Source: Malurus cyaneus samueli
Lineage: Eukaryota > Chordata > Aves > Passeriformes > Maluridae
Direction: 5' to 3'
DNA length: 64,000 bases
NCBI GenBank assembly: GCA_009741485.1
Contig: CM019236.1
Location: 46,492,750 to 46,556,749 of the forward strand
Positions 39,901 through 47,074 of this stretch are shown one piece after another. The translations under genes and the position numbers were made by a program. How positions within the stretch are numbered: the first letter of the stretch is position 1; every line of letters begins with the position of its first letter. Below the pieces are notes generated by a model. It had not been told where the DNA came from and did no database searches. It saw only the letters and a program-made list of their open reading frames with translations.

Positions 39901-40064
39901 AGAAGAAACCTTTTGTGGCGCGGATACAGGCAGTTAATGACAGCACTAACTCTTGGGATCGAAAAATAGTGACTTTTCTCGTGGACACATCTCTTCCAGA
40001 TGTGGATACATGGATTCATGAGTTTGTGTCTCAAAGTCTTGTGGAATTTTCAAAGGGTGATTAA
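6795..40064 (+). CDS. TDRD7: TDRD7, Tudor domain-containing protein 7 (15 exons, 5' end outside window)
   Basis: This is a multi-exon gene spanning most of the left half. Joining 6795-6936, 8036-8249, 13188-13273, 14435-14652, 28299-28879, 30516-30702, 32261-32372, 33190-33392, 33539-33673, 35336-35419, 35582-35716, 36040-36150, 36719-37209, 37533-37693 and 39844-40064 gives 3,081 nt: 1,026 codons plus stop, with all phases agreeing. The product aligns throughout with vertebrate TDRD7, which is about 1,100 aa. About 70 residues holding LOTUS-1 and the start are missing and should lie upstream. Known role: a scaffold of germ granules and chromatoid bodies (transposon silencing, spermiogenesis) and of lens RNA granules. 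LOTUS domains contact DDX4-type helicases and RNA, and Tudor domains bind dimethyl-arginine tails of PIWI-type partners. Seen here: two LOTUS and three Tudor modules. The Tudor-2 core lacks the usual Y-G-N type motif. Confidence 0.97.
6937..8035. other. TDRD7 intron
   Basis: This intron has canonical GT...AG ends (GTAAGC to TGTCTAG). Nothing else is recognisable in it. Confidence 0.8.
8036..8249 (+). CDS. TDRD7: TDRD7 exon: low-complexity linker between LOTUS-1 and LOTUS-2
   Basis: The acceptor is CTGTCTAG before 8036 and the donor is AACAG|GTCAGT after 8249. The split glycine codon joins the previous exon to give [12 protein letters not shown], matching the conserved GKPKATLRQP region of mammalian TDRD7. 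The rest is a Ser/Pro/Arg-rich, probably disordered linker ending in the conserved IPMQRHVT segment. Length is 214 nt, phase 1 in and phase 2 out. Confidence 0.92.
8250..13187. other. TDRD7 intron
   Basis: A 4.9-kb intron with GT...AG ends (GTCAGT to TTTTAG). Several medium-length minus-strand open frames occur between 9.4 and 11.2 kb. None matches a protein I know, and no repeat family is evident. Confidence 0.75.
13188..13273 (+). CDS. TDRD7: TDRD7 exon: short linker exon
   Basis: The acceptor is CTACTTTTAG before 13188 and the donor is TCAAGTG|GTATGC after 13273. The 86-nt exon restores an arginine codon with the previous exon and encodes a basic, serine-rich linker. It contains LQVHLSRSS, which corresponds to LQMHLSRTS in mammalian TDRD7. 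Phase 2 in, phase 1 out. Confidence 0.9.
13274..14434. other. TDRD7 intron
   Basis: GT...AG intron of 1.16 kb (GTATGC to TTTTACAG). No further feature seen. Confidence 0.8.
14435..14652 (+). CDS. TDRD7: TDRD7 exon: LOTUS-2 (OST-HTH) domain
   Basis: The acceptor is TTTCTTTTACAG before 14435 and the donor is TGCACA|GTAAGT after 14652. The exon encodes one winged-helix LOTUS/OST-HTH domain. A helix ([19 protein letters not shown]) is followed by [11 protein letters not shown] and then [10 protein letters not shown], the family's characteristic order of helix, L/S-K-(M/L)-P, aromatic pair and terminal V-C-T strand. LOTUS domains bind DDX4/Vasa-type helicases or RNA. Phase 1 in, phase 0 out. A 13.6-kb intron follows. 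Confidence 0.95.
16474..16506. repeat. Short inverted repeat / hairpin with perfect 14-bp palindromic centre
   Basis: CTACTACGTAGTAG at 16481-16494 is its own reverse complement. The flanks GTAACT (from 16474) and AGTTAC (to 16506) continue the pairing after a small bulge. It could extrude as a hairpin. No known function is inferred. Confidence 0.5.
18243..18880 (-). mobile_element. CR1 LINE, antisense, internally deleted (3' end joined to endonuclease region)
   Basis: From about 18243 the + strand reads as the reverse complement of a CR1 3' end: GTTGGAAGGA, then the segment around GCCTGTTCCAGTGTTTGACC and GGTAAAGAAATGCATCC. From about 18481 it changes to the reverse complement of the CR1 endonuclease region (AGTTGCAGTCTCCCATAAGG, and GTGTACAGCAAGTATTTCAG near 18850). 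The reverse-transcriptase part expected between them is missing, implying an internal deletion or two fragments side by side. Confidence 0.7.
18881..20330 (-). mobile_element. CR1 LINE fragment, antisense (3' end into reverse transcriptase)
   Basis: This is a long, well-readable antisense CR1. A 3'-end segment (CACCTTCTGGGATGGTGATT, then CACCTTTTCAGTGAAGAAAT) runs into the ORF2 C-terminal region. The reverse-transcriptase core follows: CATGTTGGCTGGGCCCAACC near 20030, and GAGGTCAGGCTAATAGGCCT near 20120. Read on the minus strand it is CR1 ORF2 with stops and frameshifts. It adjoins another CR1 piece at 18880. Confidence 0.88.
22748..22925 (-). mobile_element. CR1 LINE 3'-end fragment, antisense
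   Basis: Begins with AGAATCACTGAGGTTGGAAG, the reverse complement of the CR1 3' terminus. About 180 bp of 3'-end sequence follows, ending near CCAGTCCTTTTCCAGCTTCC. A strongly 5'-truncated copy. Confidence 0.8.
24366..25670 (-). mobile_element. CR1 LINE fragment, antisense (3' end into reverse transcriptase)
   Basis: Starts with TCACAGAATCACAGAATATT, the classic antisense CR1 3' terminus. It continues through GAACCTTTTCCTGATGTCCA, the ORF2 C-terminal region and the reverse-transcriptase segment near 25,600-25,660 (GAGCTGACCTGTCAGCCGT). The minus-strand frame at 24374-24799 retains [20 protein letters not shown], typical of the CR1 3' region, but the element is broken. Confidence 0.88.
25838..25921 (+). 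mobile_element. CR1 LINE 3'-terminal fragment, sense
   Basis: A short piece ending GGGTTCCTTCTAACTCAGGA, then TATTCTGTGATTCTGTGG. This is the CR1 3' terminus with its octamer-like ATTCTGTG repeats, in the opposite orientation to the fragment just upstream. Confidence 0.8.
28299..28879 (+). CDS. TDRD7: TDRD7 exon: LOTUS-3 domain and linker to Tudor-1
   Basis: This is the largest exon (581 nt), with acceptor TTTTCCAAG before 28299. It encodes the LYPAKK segment, then a third LOTUS domain (about 28,470-28,680) with [38 protein letters not shown] and AILYAKP, then an acidic linker with the conserved ITVPPLIIP motif. The frame requires the exon to end at 28879 (ATTAG), giving a GC donor (AG|GCAAGT) instead of GT. 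The open frame continues into the intron until 29,081; that extension is not homologous to TDRD7. Confidence 0.95.
28880..30515. other. TDRD7 intron with GC donor
   Basis: The intron begins GCAAGTTTG after AG and ends TTGTAG, making it a GC-AG intron if the frame-conserving junction is right. No GT donor nearby gives the conserved protein. No other feature seen. Confidence 0.8.
30516..30702 (+). CDS. TDRD7: TDRD7 exon: N-terminal half of extended Tudor-1
   Basis: The acceptor is AATATTGTAG before 30516. The split AG|G codon joins to give the conserved YVGKDYS motif. The exon encodes the first strands of Tudor-1, including [19 protein letters not shown] with the conserved Trp. To match the mammalian residue spacing it must end after AGAGTAAAG at 30702, again leaving a GC donor (AAG|GCAAGC). 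A weaker GT donor six bases upstream (exon end 30696) would keep frame but drop two residues. Confidence 0.92.
30703..32260. other. TDRD7 intron with probable GC donor
   Basis: Begins GCAAGC after AAAG and ends CATTATCAG. The alternative is a weak GT donor at 30697. An A-rich run sits near 31116. No other feature seen. Confidence 0.65.
32261..32372 (+). CDS. TDRD7: TDRD7 exon: C-terminal half of Tudor-1 core
   Basis: The acceptor is CCATTATCAG before 32261 and the donor is CTGGCAG|GTAAGG after 32372. It encodes [13 protein letters not shown], the aromatic-cage strand pair of a Tudor barrel (YVDHGF in place of the usual Y-V-D-Y-G-N). Then follows [15 protein letters not shown], the helix-strand element that marks extended Tudor domains. 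Phase 0 in, phase 1 out. Confidence 0.94.
32373..33189. other. TDRD7 intron
   Basis: GT...AG intron (GTAAGG to CTTACAG). Nothing else recognised. Confidence 0.8.
33190..33392 (+). CDS. TDRD7: TDRD7 exon: SN-like part of extended Tudor-1
   Basis: The acceptor is TATCTTACAG before 33190 (GGACTGG) and the donor is CTACAG|GTGCCA after 33392. It encodes the staphylococcal-nuclease-like half of the extended Tudor module, with [31 protein letters not shown] and [12 protein letters not shown]. These are nearly identical to mammalian TDRD7. Phase 1 in, phase 0 out. Confidence 0.95.
33539..33673 (+). CDS. TDRD7: TDRD7 exon: inter-Tudor segment
   Basis: The acceptor is TGTTGCAG before 33539 and the donor is TACAAG|GTAAGT after 33673. 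This 45-codon exon (phase 0/0) encodes [27 protein letters not shown] and LQKLEDYF, typical of the start of a second extended Tudor unit (G-x-L-Y-C-Q-V followed by an amphipathic helix). Confidence 0.94.
33674..35335. other. TDRD7 intron
   Basis: GT...AG intron (GTAAGT to TTTGCAG, with a second AG three bases on). Nothing else recognised. Confidence 0.8.
35336..35419 (+). CDS. TDRD7: TDRD7 exon: Tudor-2 first strands
   Basis: A 28-codon exon (phase 0/0) with donor GTAGAG|GTAAGA after 35419. It encodes [12 protein letters not shown] and GKWARVE, the Tudor entry strand with the conserved Trp. The acceptor is a tandem TGCAGCAG, so the exon may start at 35336 (CAG ACA CCT) or 35339 (ACA CCT), including or skipping one Gln. 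Confidence 0.9.
35582..35716 (+). CDS. TDRD7: TDRD7 exon: Tudor-2 core
   Basis: The acceptor is TTCTTTCAG before 35582 and the donor is CCTCAG|GTATGT after 35716. The 45 codons encode [20 protein letters not shown] and [16 protein letters not shown]. The Tudor strand motif here is Q-F-M-D-S-G-T, not Y-x-D-Y-G-N, so methyl-arginine binding by this copy is doubtful. This is a family feature also seen in mammals. Confidence 0.94.
35717..36718. other. Two short TDRD7 introns flanking exon 36040-36150
   Basis: The introns 35717-36039 and 36151-36718 both have GT...AG ends. No repeat or other feature seen. Confidence 0.8.
36040..36150 (+). CDS. TDRD7: TDRD7 exon: distal part of Tudor-2
   Basis: The acceptor is TTCTTAG before 36040 and the donor is ATGAAG|GTAAAT after 36150. 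The 37 codons encode [11 protein letters not shown], the post-core helix of an extended Tudor domain, and [20 protein letters not shown]. Both correspond closely to mammalian TDRD7. Confidence 0.94.
36719..37209 (+). CDS. TDRD7: TDRD7 exon: Tudor-2/3 linker and start of Tudor-3
   Basis: The acceptor is GTTCCAAG before 36719 and the donor is GATGA|GTAAGT after 37209. This 491-nt exon encodes [13 protein letters not shown] and [20 protein letters not shown], then a variable Ser/Pro-rich linker, then [29 protein letters not shown] and the Tudor-3 start (LYAAKIGDE). The middle linker (about 36,880-37,030) is the least conserved part. Phase 0 in, phase 2 out. Confidence 0.95.
37210..37532. other. 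TDRD7 intron
   Basis: GT...AG intron (GTAAGT to CCCTTTTAG). Nothing else seen. Confidence 0.8.
37533..37693 (+). CDS. TDRD7: TDRD7 exon: Tudor-3 core
   Basis: The acceptor is CCCCCTTTTAG before 37533 and the donor is CTTGCAG|GTAGGG after 37693. It encodes [20 protein letters not shown], then DYGKHEFV and [15 protein letters not shown]. This is the best-preserved Tudor cage of the protein (Trp, then Y-E-L-D-Y-G). Phase 2 in, phase 1 out. Confidence 0.95.
37694..39843. other. TDRD7 last intron
   Basis: A GT...AG intron (GTAGGG to GTCCTAG) of 2.15 kb. It contains a five-unit GAT microsatellite near 37857-37871 and nothing else I can identify. Confidence 0.8.
39844..40064 (+). CDS. TDRD7: TDRD7 terminal coding exon
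   Basis: The acceptor is TTTGTCCTAG before 39844. The exon completes the SN-like half of Tudor-3 with [40 protein letters not shown] and [14 protein letters not shown], then stops with TAA at 40062-40064. The C-terminus matches mammalian TDRD7 in length to within a residue or two, so the gene is intact at this end. Confidence 0.96.
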
Positions 40065-40320
40065 TCACCACTTCTGAAATGTAGCAGCTTAGCCATAAAA
40101 TAAGTAACAGGCTTTGAAGAGAAATAAAACTACTACATTGCCTTGAAGACATAATGGGGATAAAATTGAAAAATCTGTGTTTGTTTAACAAGTTTGGATT
40201 CTGTTGACTTCAGTTGACTTTCTGAAAATTTTCACGTTGTTTACCATTGTAATGCTAGAATATTTGAGTTAAATTATTTTAAAAGTTATTTATCAATAAA
40301 ACAATGTTGAATTTTGTTCT
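40065..40320 (+). terminator. TDRD7: TDRD7 3' UTR and polyadenylation signals
   Basis: Two canonical AATAAA hexamers follow the stop codon, at about 40123-40128 and 40295-40300. The second is followed within 30 nt by a T/GT-rich element, so cleavage near 40,315 is likely and the 3' UTR would be about 250 nt. Use of the proximal signal would give a 3' UTR of under 90 nt. This is read from sequence only; no transcript data. Confidence 0.7.
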
Positions 40321-42690
40321 TGTGATCATTCCCCAATTTTGGGGGGCTTTTTATGTCATAGCTGTTACTCAGAGCTGTAACAGGATAGTCCTTCCTTTAA
40401 CAAGCATTTTTTTTAATTTGGGAAACATGGAATGAGTTTTTAGTGTTTCTGAATTTATTGCCAGAGACATGGATTGTTGTTGAGTTTTTCCTTCTTCCTT
40501 AACTTGGTAAGCTTTGAATAATGCCTTGTTTGGAGTACTGCATTTGTGGGGCAGAGCATTCGCAGAAGGGTATGCACTTTGTGTGCTTACTGCTCTGTTT
40601 GCTGTTCTTTAGCAATGACCCTTTTCTGAATTCTCCACTCCCCTCTTCAAACCACCCCCCTGGGTGCTGCTAAATTCAAAGCATTCCTTTCCCTCTGCGT
40701 TGATATCTTGTTTTCATTTATGCTTCTGAGAAACTTAAAGAGTACTTCTGCTCCCTGGAGACAGGAAAAAGCAGTGTGCTATGAGCATGTGGATGGGTGC
40801 TTGAAGTCCTCTGAACACAGTATTTTCAGCCTGCTTTAGAAACTATTTATTTCTGTCCTTAGAAGTATTTAGAGGAGGTATAGACATGATTAGATTTCAT
40901 AGTTTGCTGCCTCAATTTGAATTTGCTTGCAATGGTTCCTCTAGATTGCTAAATGCAGTATTAAAGCTTTGCACAGTGAATGCCAGCAATGGGGGTTTTT
41001 TCTAGTAGTACACAAGGCAAGCTAAGAAATTCTGTTAAAATGCTGTTTGCAGGAGTGCGAGAGACTGGACAGAAAGGAAACCACGAACTGAAAAGTGCCG
41101 TGCAACAATAGTGTGAGAGAGAGAAAAAACATATACAAATATTCTGAGCAAACAAGCTGTTTCAGCATGTAAGGCTTATATTTGCACTCTCTTAGTCTAA
41201 TTCTGGTGGTGTTCTGGAGAAGGTCTGGGCTAAGCAGCAAGGGGTTCTCTAGGAAGTCTGGTGAGTGTCTCTGCCTGGATGTACAGTGGCTATAGCAGAG
41301 CCCTTATGATCAGAGTGGGCAGTGATAAACTAGCAAACTGCTATTCTAATGCAAATTGCTACTTAACATGGTCCTCTCCGTATTTAAGTGTGCTAAGGCT
41401 GACTCTTAAGTGTACTTGAGAGGGAGGTAGTATTAACAATGAAGATACTAATGTTCTTCCATATTAATCAACTTCATCAGCTGCCATGGTAGAGAAGGTG
41501 AAGAATGCAAGTGAAAGAACCCATGTGGTGATGAACAGTTACTATAAGATAAACTTCCATGAAAAGTTGCCCTCTGTAGGATGGTTCTGAGTGAAGGTTT
41601 GAATGATGTAGGACAATAGGATGAGATAAGCACTCCCCTGAGCTCCTGAAGCGAGTGAGAGTTTTCCTGTGTGTCTAAGAGCATATTTCACCTTCACAAT
41701 CATGCAGTCTGATGGCTACAAGCCATTTTCGTGGCCATAGAGTGTTTTGCTGGAACTGTTTTGAACTTCGATTTCATGAGAAATACCCGTGCTATGTTTG
41801 CATCCTTTAAGGCTTGGGAATCTGCTGTTTGCCAGAAGTTTATTTGCACCTGTGTGCTGATGGGGCATTAGTTTGTGACTCTTCACTTGCAGTGTTAGAG
41901 GAAAGACCCTGGCGGATGTTCAAGAGACTCCGATAGATGTTCCACCAACAGCCAAGATGCACTTACCTGCCCCTTCAGAAATAAGCCTCATCCCCTCCTT
42001 CGTTGTCAGTGGGTAAAAAACCCAGGTCAGAAGCAAGGACACATTCCTACAGCCCCGCACATTTGCACAGCTTAGTGCTGGAGTTCACAGGGCTGCTCTG
42101 TATGTTGGTTAAACAGAGTATAGCCTAACTGACCAGCAAACCCACCGGCACCGTTTTCCATGTGGTGAGCTGTTCTGTGCATGCACGGAGCATACACACA
42201 ACCCAAAGTTACTGACACAATGTTGTGTTCAGTTCATACACTGTATCCAGAGGGGCTGCACTCACATGTCTCCATTTTCCTTCCCATGTTACAGTAGCAC
42301 CCCTACCTTTGGTGGCTCTGTCGCTGGTTCATGACATACAAGTACCGTTGTCTCCTTATGCTTAGAACTATGATTTTACACCTACTTTTAGTGTTACTTG
42401 CTTACCCCATGTAAGATCTTGTCATACTAATTGCTGATTAACTGGCTAATGCTCTTGGAGACATTTCATGCTCTGCTTTGAAGAACACATGGAACACATT
42501 GGGCATACGCAGTGTTGAACACTTTGAGTTTGTTGGCATTTTCAAACCATGAAATAGCATAACAGAAGTTAGTCTGCTGTCCTAGGAGGCAATAGACACA
42601 TCTGCTCTGTGGAAGCTCTTAATTCACAGAGAATGCAGCATGGTTCTTCAGTTTTTCAGCAGTCTGTGTTACAGGGTGGTTGTGAATGGT
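40321..42690. other. Intergenic DNA downstream of TDRD7
   Basis: No exon, repeat family or RNA gene recognised. The inverted-repeat left arm may reach into or through this stretch, because the matching part of the right arm lies beyond the end of the window. Confidence 0.6.
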
Positions 42691-45289
42691 TTCTCTACTT
42701 TCACAAATGCACGATGCTTCACGAGGGTTGCTTCCACAGCCTGTGTCTGAAAAAGGCTGGTGGTGGAGATTTTTTCCATTCTGACAGCTATTGAAAGACC
42801 TCCACAGGACCCCTGTATGCTGTTCTGGGCACTGTCCTCCCAGAAAGACATGGATTAATCCCAGAGAATCCAGATGGACAGCAATAACATCTAGAAAGTC
42901 TGGTTTAAACAGCAGCATTTGCAGTTGGTCTGGATGGAGGAAGGTTAAGGAGGTGAACGCTTTCAGAAGTCTTCCCTGATAACTTTTTATATGTAGATAA
43001 AATAAGCCATGTAAAAGCTTTAGTTGCAGGAAGAAAGGGGCGAAGCCTGGGAATTCACTGGAACTCCAGGTTCACTATAAATGCCAAAACCACCTATCTG
43101 CAGAAGCCCAGCTCATCCTCCCTTGGAATGTGGATATGGAACATGCAATTCTTGGGATCCCAGCCAGGATAATTTCACAACCAGAAAAAGGGAATGCAGC
43201 TTTGTTGGACATGTTTTATAGATCATTGTGAATTTTATAAAATGGAAAATGAGCATTGATTACCTAGAGAAAACAGATAACACTGTAATAACTAAAACAA
43301 ACAAAATAGGTCTCATACTTTCCCAGAGCTGTGAACAATAAGCATTTTCAAACTGCCTCTTCTCTGTTTAGTCCTTCTCAGCTGTATTTTGTTAGGCTGA
43401 CAAAGTTTAAGTTTACCTATTTTTATCTCCCAATGTGTTCACCCCAGATCATTTTGAGGAGCTCTGTTTTGTCAGAGAAACATGAGAAACCTCTTCGCCA
43501 TCTCAAAATGAATTCCTGTCTGGAATTCCAATACTGTACTTCTCTTTCCCAATTTGGCAAGACTTTTTGCTGCAAAGATCTTGTGTGCCTGTGTTTTCAC
43601 CACACTCATCCTTTGGGAAACCTTTGGGAGCCTGGATTCTCATGTGCTGACTCTTAGAAAAGAAAAGTGAAGAAAAATCATGCAATGAAGAAAACGTAGT
43701 TTTTAAACCTTCATAAAGTCTGAAAACTCCCTTTTGTGTCCTTTTGATCTTTGATGATGTTTTCAGATAGGACTGGAATTCTTAAACCAGAGAGTTGCCC
43801 TGCTTTATGAAGTTAGAGCTTGGCTAGTCCAAGAGGAGCCTGTGACCTGAGTGGACGCGCTTCAAGCATGCCAAGCCACTTCCTTGAGAGCCGCAGTGTG
43901 GCCAAGGTTGGTGAAACTCAGTGTCTTGTGAGAAGTGCTGCACTGGACATTGCAGCCTTCAATGGGGACTGAGACACTTTGGATGAGATTCTGGTGCCCT
44001 CAAAGCTAGATCTGACAGCAGCTAGATGGGATAAAAAAAATGTGGGTCATGTGTATCTCCAAGTGCAAAGCCAGTGTGGACTGGTAGAGAAGCTTGGTGG
44101 TGCCAGTGGTCACTTCCTGAGCTGCTCCCAGCTTGCACACCCTGGAGAAAGGCATTTGGTAAACAAGTGGCATAGAAACTGGCATCCAGGTGTGTCAGAT
44201 CTTGTACCCAGTCAGGCTTCTTCTTCTGCCTGAATAAAATGAGGCATTTGGGTGAATTGGGTGGTTCTAATGCCCTCTTCTCTCCTGACAGCAGCTGGGA
44301 TGATGCCAGTGACTCGGGCTTTAATCCTGCTCACCTGAACAAGACATGCACTGAATCCAGTGCTTGGCACTGGCCCCATTTATGTCCTTCATCTGTGAGT
44401 CGTATTTTCAGAGAAAACTGCAGATCTTCCTCCAAATGCCATGGGACAGGGAATGTCATTGTCAGCCAGGTCATGCAAAAAAAAGCCGGGTACCATCTGG
44501 CAACTATGGGCATTTTCAGGTGAAAGTCACTGTGTTTGGGAAGTATGGGGCAGGAAAAGTATTGAGATGGCCACCTCTGGTAAACCTGGGGCTCTCTCCA
44601 CTCTTGGCTTGTGGCTGCTGGTGGAGACCAGACAGCAGAGGTAAGGAGGAGCTTGGGGTTGACACTTGTGGGAGATTTGGTAAAAAATTATTAAAGGACA
44701 AATCCATGGCACTTTAAAGTTACCCAAAGGTGAGCGCAGGGAAAGATTTGGTAGCAATGTTAAAACTTGATACTACAAGACTTGGAAGGCAGCTCGCCTG
44801 GGCTGATGGCAGACTCGGAGCAGCTCTAGAAGCTGGCTGTCTCTGGATGTATGGGGCAAATTGGCAGGGAGTAAAGTAAGACATGGTAAGATTAGTAGGA
44901 GCATGGATTCAGATGGTGTTGGTGGGGAAGCAGCTTTTGTAAAGTGCCCATGACTGCAGGCACAGGTCGTCAGCAGCGGTGGCCCCCCAGTGGGGCTCTG
45001 CAGCCAGAGGCCTGGGTGGCCATGACTTGGTGTGGCTGAGCCTTGAGGCCCCCGAACCCTGCGCACCCTGTCCCAGTGCTGCCCCACCGCTCCCAGGAAG
45101 GAGTTTTTCCAGACGCAGTCTCAGGTTGCTTTAGTGTCCGGGATCCCCAAGAAGATGCGTGCACATCTTGTAGGGTTTCCCAAAAAGGCAGTTTGCCGAG
45201 GCGTCTGGCAAGGACAAAAGGCAGGCTCCAGCGTGTCTGAATGGTTAAAATGCAGGAAAGACCCTTCGGAAGCAAATGCTACCCTTGCT

Positions 45290-45950
45290 GCCGCCCTCCG
45301 CAGCGCCCCGCAGCTGCCCTGGGGATGGACAGAGCGCGCTTGCCATCCCGAGTGCGGGCGGAGGGTAAGGACGAGCAACCGGGCCGACGGGAGCCGACGG
45401 GCGCAGCTGGCTCTGTCCGCGCAGGGCGGCGGGGGCCGCGCCCGTGAGTGACGGCCGGGCCGGGACACCGCGGCCCGGACCCCGCCCGCAGCGGCGGAGC
45501 CGGCGCGGCAGGACGCGCGCCCTGCTCGGTCGGCACGGCTCGCTCAGCGGGGCTCGGCTGCCGCGACGGCTGCGGTAAGCGGCGACGGGTGCGGGCCGCC
45601 TCATATTGGGCATAAATTCGGCCGGCACCGAGCGGCACCGACCCGCAGAATAGCGGCGACCGCCGCCCGCAGCGCGCCGAGATGGCTTCCGGGTGTCGCC
45701 CTCCTTCCCTCCCTGCCTCCATGCCTGCTCGCACCTTTGCGTGGCTGGCAGCACTTGTGTGCCTGCCGGGAGCCGTGCCCGGAGGCGGGAGCGCTGCGCC
45801 GGGATGCGCGGAGCCGGCGGCGAGCGCTGCGGGAGCCGGGGCTCCCCGGGCTCGGGCGGCCGGAGGGCCCGCGGCGGAGACGCTGGGATGGACGGCAGAT
45901 CCCGGCGGCACGGTGGGAGGAGAGGGCCTGCACCGTGCTGGGCAGGTTGC
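45290..45950 (+). promoter_or_regulatory. CpG island, candidate promoter of the next gene (possibly TMOD1)
   Basis: A dense GC and CpG block of about 660 bp in otherwise AT-leaning DNA, with GC-box-like GGGCGG motifs. There is an inverted CCAAT (ATTGG) and an ATAAATT box around 45604-45617, and a strong splice donor (GCG|GTAAGC) at 45575. It lies about 5 kb downstream of the TDRD7 stop. In vertebrates TMOD1 follows TDRD7 on the same strand at about this distance with a noncoding first exon, so a TMOD1 promoter and 5' UTR exon is the best guess. No TMOD1 coding exon is visible to confirm it. Confidence 0.5.
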
Positions 45951-47008
45951 AAAGGGGACCGAGAGTTCTGGTTTATTGCTGTTTGTGTTTGTAGTCCAGG
46001 GAGCTTTTCTAGGAAACGGTTTTTCACATAATCGATCACTAGAAAGCTGTGCTGCTTTTGTACGGGAAAAGTGGAAATTGGCAGGGGGAAAGGTTCCTTG
46101 AGGCCGTGTGATGTATTTTCCATGGCCATACTTTTCTCTAGCTTGAAATAGTCACTTCCTTAATTGAAAGGCACTGCTTATCCCGAAGATAACCTTTCTT
46201 CACTCACAGCTTCTGCTCTCACTCATGTGCCATCCTGATGTGCTCATCTGTTGCTCTCTGCCTTTGAAATGGTCATGGTTGGTTTGTTGGGAAGAATCCA
46301 TTGCCCTCTGCGTCCCTTCAGAGCCAGCTGCTCTACCCTTATGTGGAGGTCTTCTCGACTTGCTTTTCATCTTTCGTTGCATATTGGGCCTTGAGCCAGA
46401 GGGGTGCTTAGCCACGTGACTGAGGTTGTTTTTTCGATTTTTTTTATACAGTCCGTTTCTCTTGTGTGACCTGTCAGGTCTTGCAGGAGTGAAGAGTGAC
46501 TTCCTCATTTCTCATCAAAGAGACAAGTTTTGTGCTGAGAAGTGGCACCTTTTCTCAGACTGGCTGACCGAGCAGATGCTGCACAAAGCTTTTTGGGCAT
46601 GCAGCCCCTTCTTTGGGTTACAGGAGTGAGCTCTTAGTCTTTTGCCCTCTGGAAAGAAGGATCTGGGCTACAGCTTTAAAGCCAAATACCATCTTGCTGG
46701 CACTGCAGTGCCCAGAGCCAAATGCTTTTTTGGAGTGTTGTAGGAGTGCACTGTTGTCTCCTGACAGCCTCTGTACCTGTTGCCATAATGCACGTGCAGT
46801 TGGGTATTCCAGCAAGGACGCTGCATCAAGGCTTGCTGCTTCTCATTTCTGTTTTCCCCCTGTCAGGGCTCTTCCCCCACCCTTCCTTCAGCACTGCCTT
46901 GTTTTCCAGCCTGACTCATCTTGTTCTTCTCCACACACTTCTCAGCTGTGGTAGTTGCTACCTTTTCTCCTGATACTGTGGTTTTGCAAAATATTGGAAA
47001 TTGTTGTT

Positions 47009-47011
<3 letters not shown>

Positions 47012-47049
<38 letters not shown>

Positions 47050-47074
47050 CCCCCCCCCCCCCCCCCCCCCCCCC
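47012..47074 (+). repeat. Poly-C tract, 63 nt with one G interruption
   Basis: 37 C, one G (47049), then 25 C. The opposite strand is poly-G and could form G-quadruplexes, and the C strand i-motifs. It lies in the left arm about 1.1 kb after the CpG island. Confidence 0.95.

Noticed and set aside
45682..46101. 139-codon frame starting with a signal-peptide-like hydrophobic stretch after a good Kozak context
   Set aside because: It is composed of CpG-island codons (Ala/Gly/Pro), has no recognisable mature protein, and is not preserved in the mirrored copy. It could be a first coding exon, but nothing supports that.
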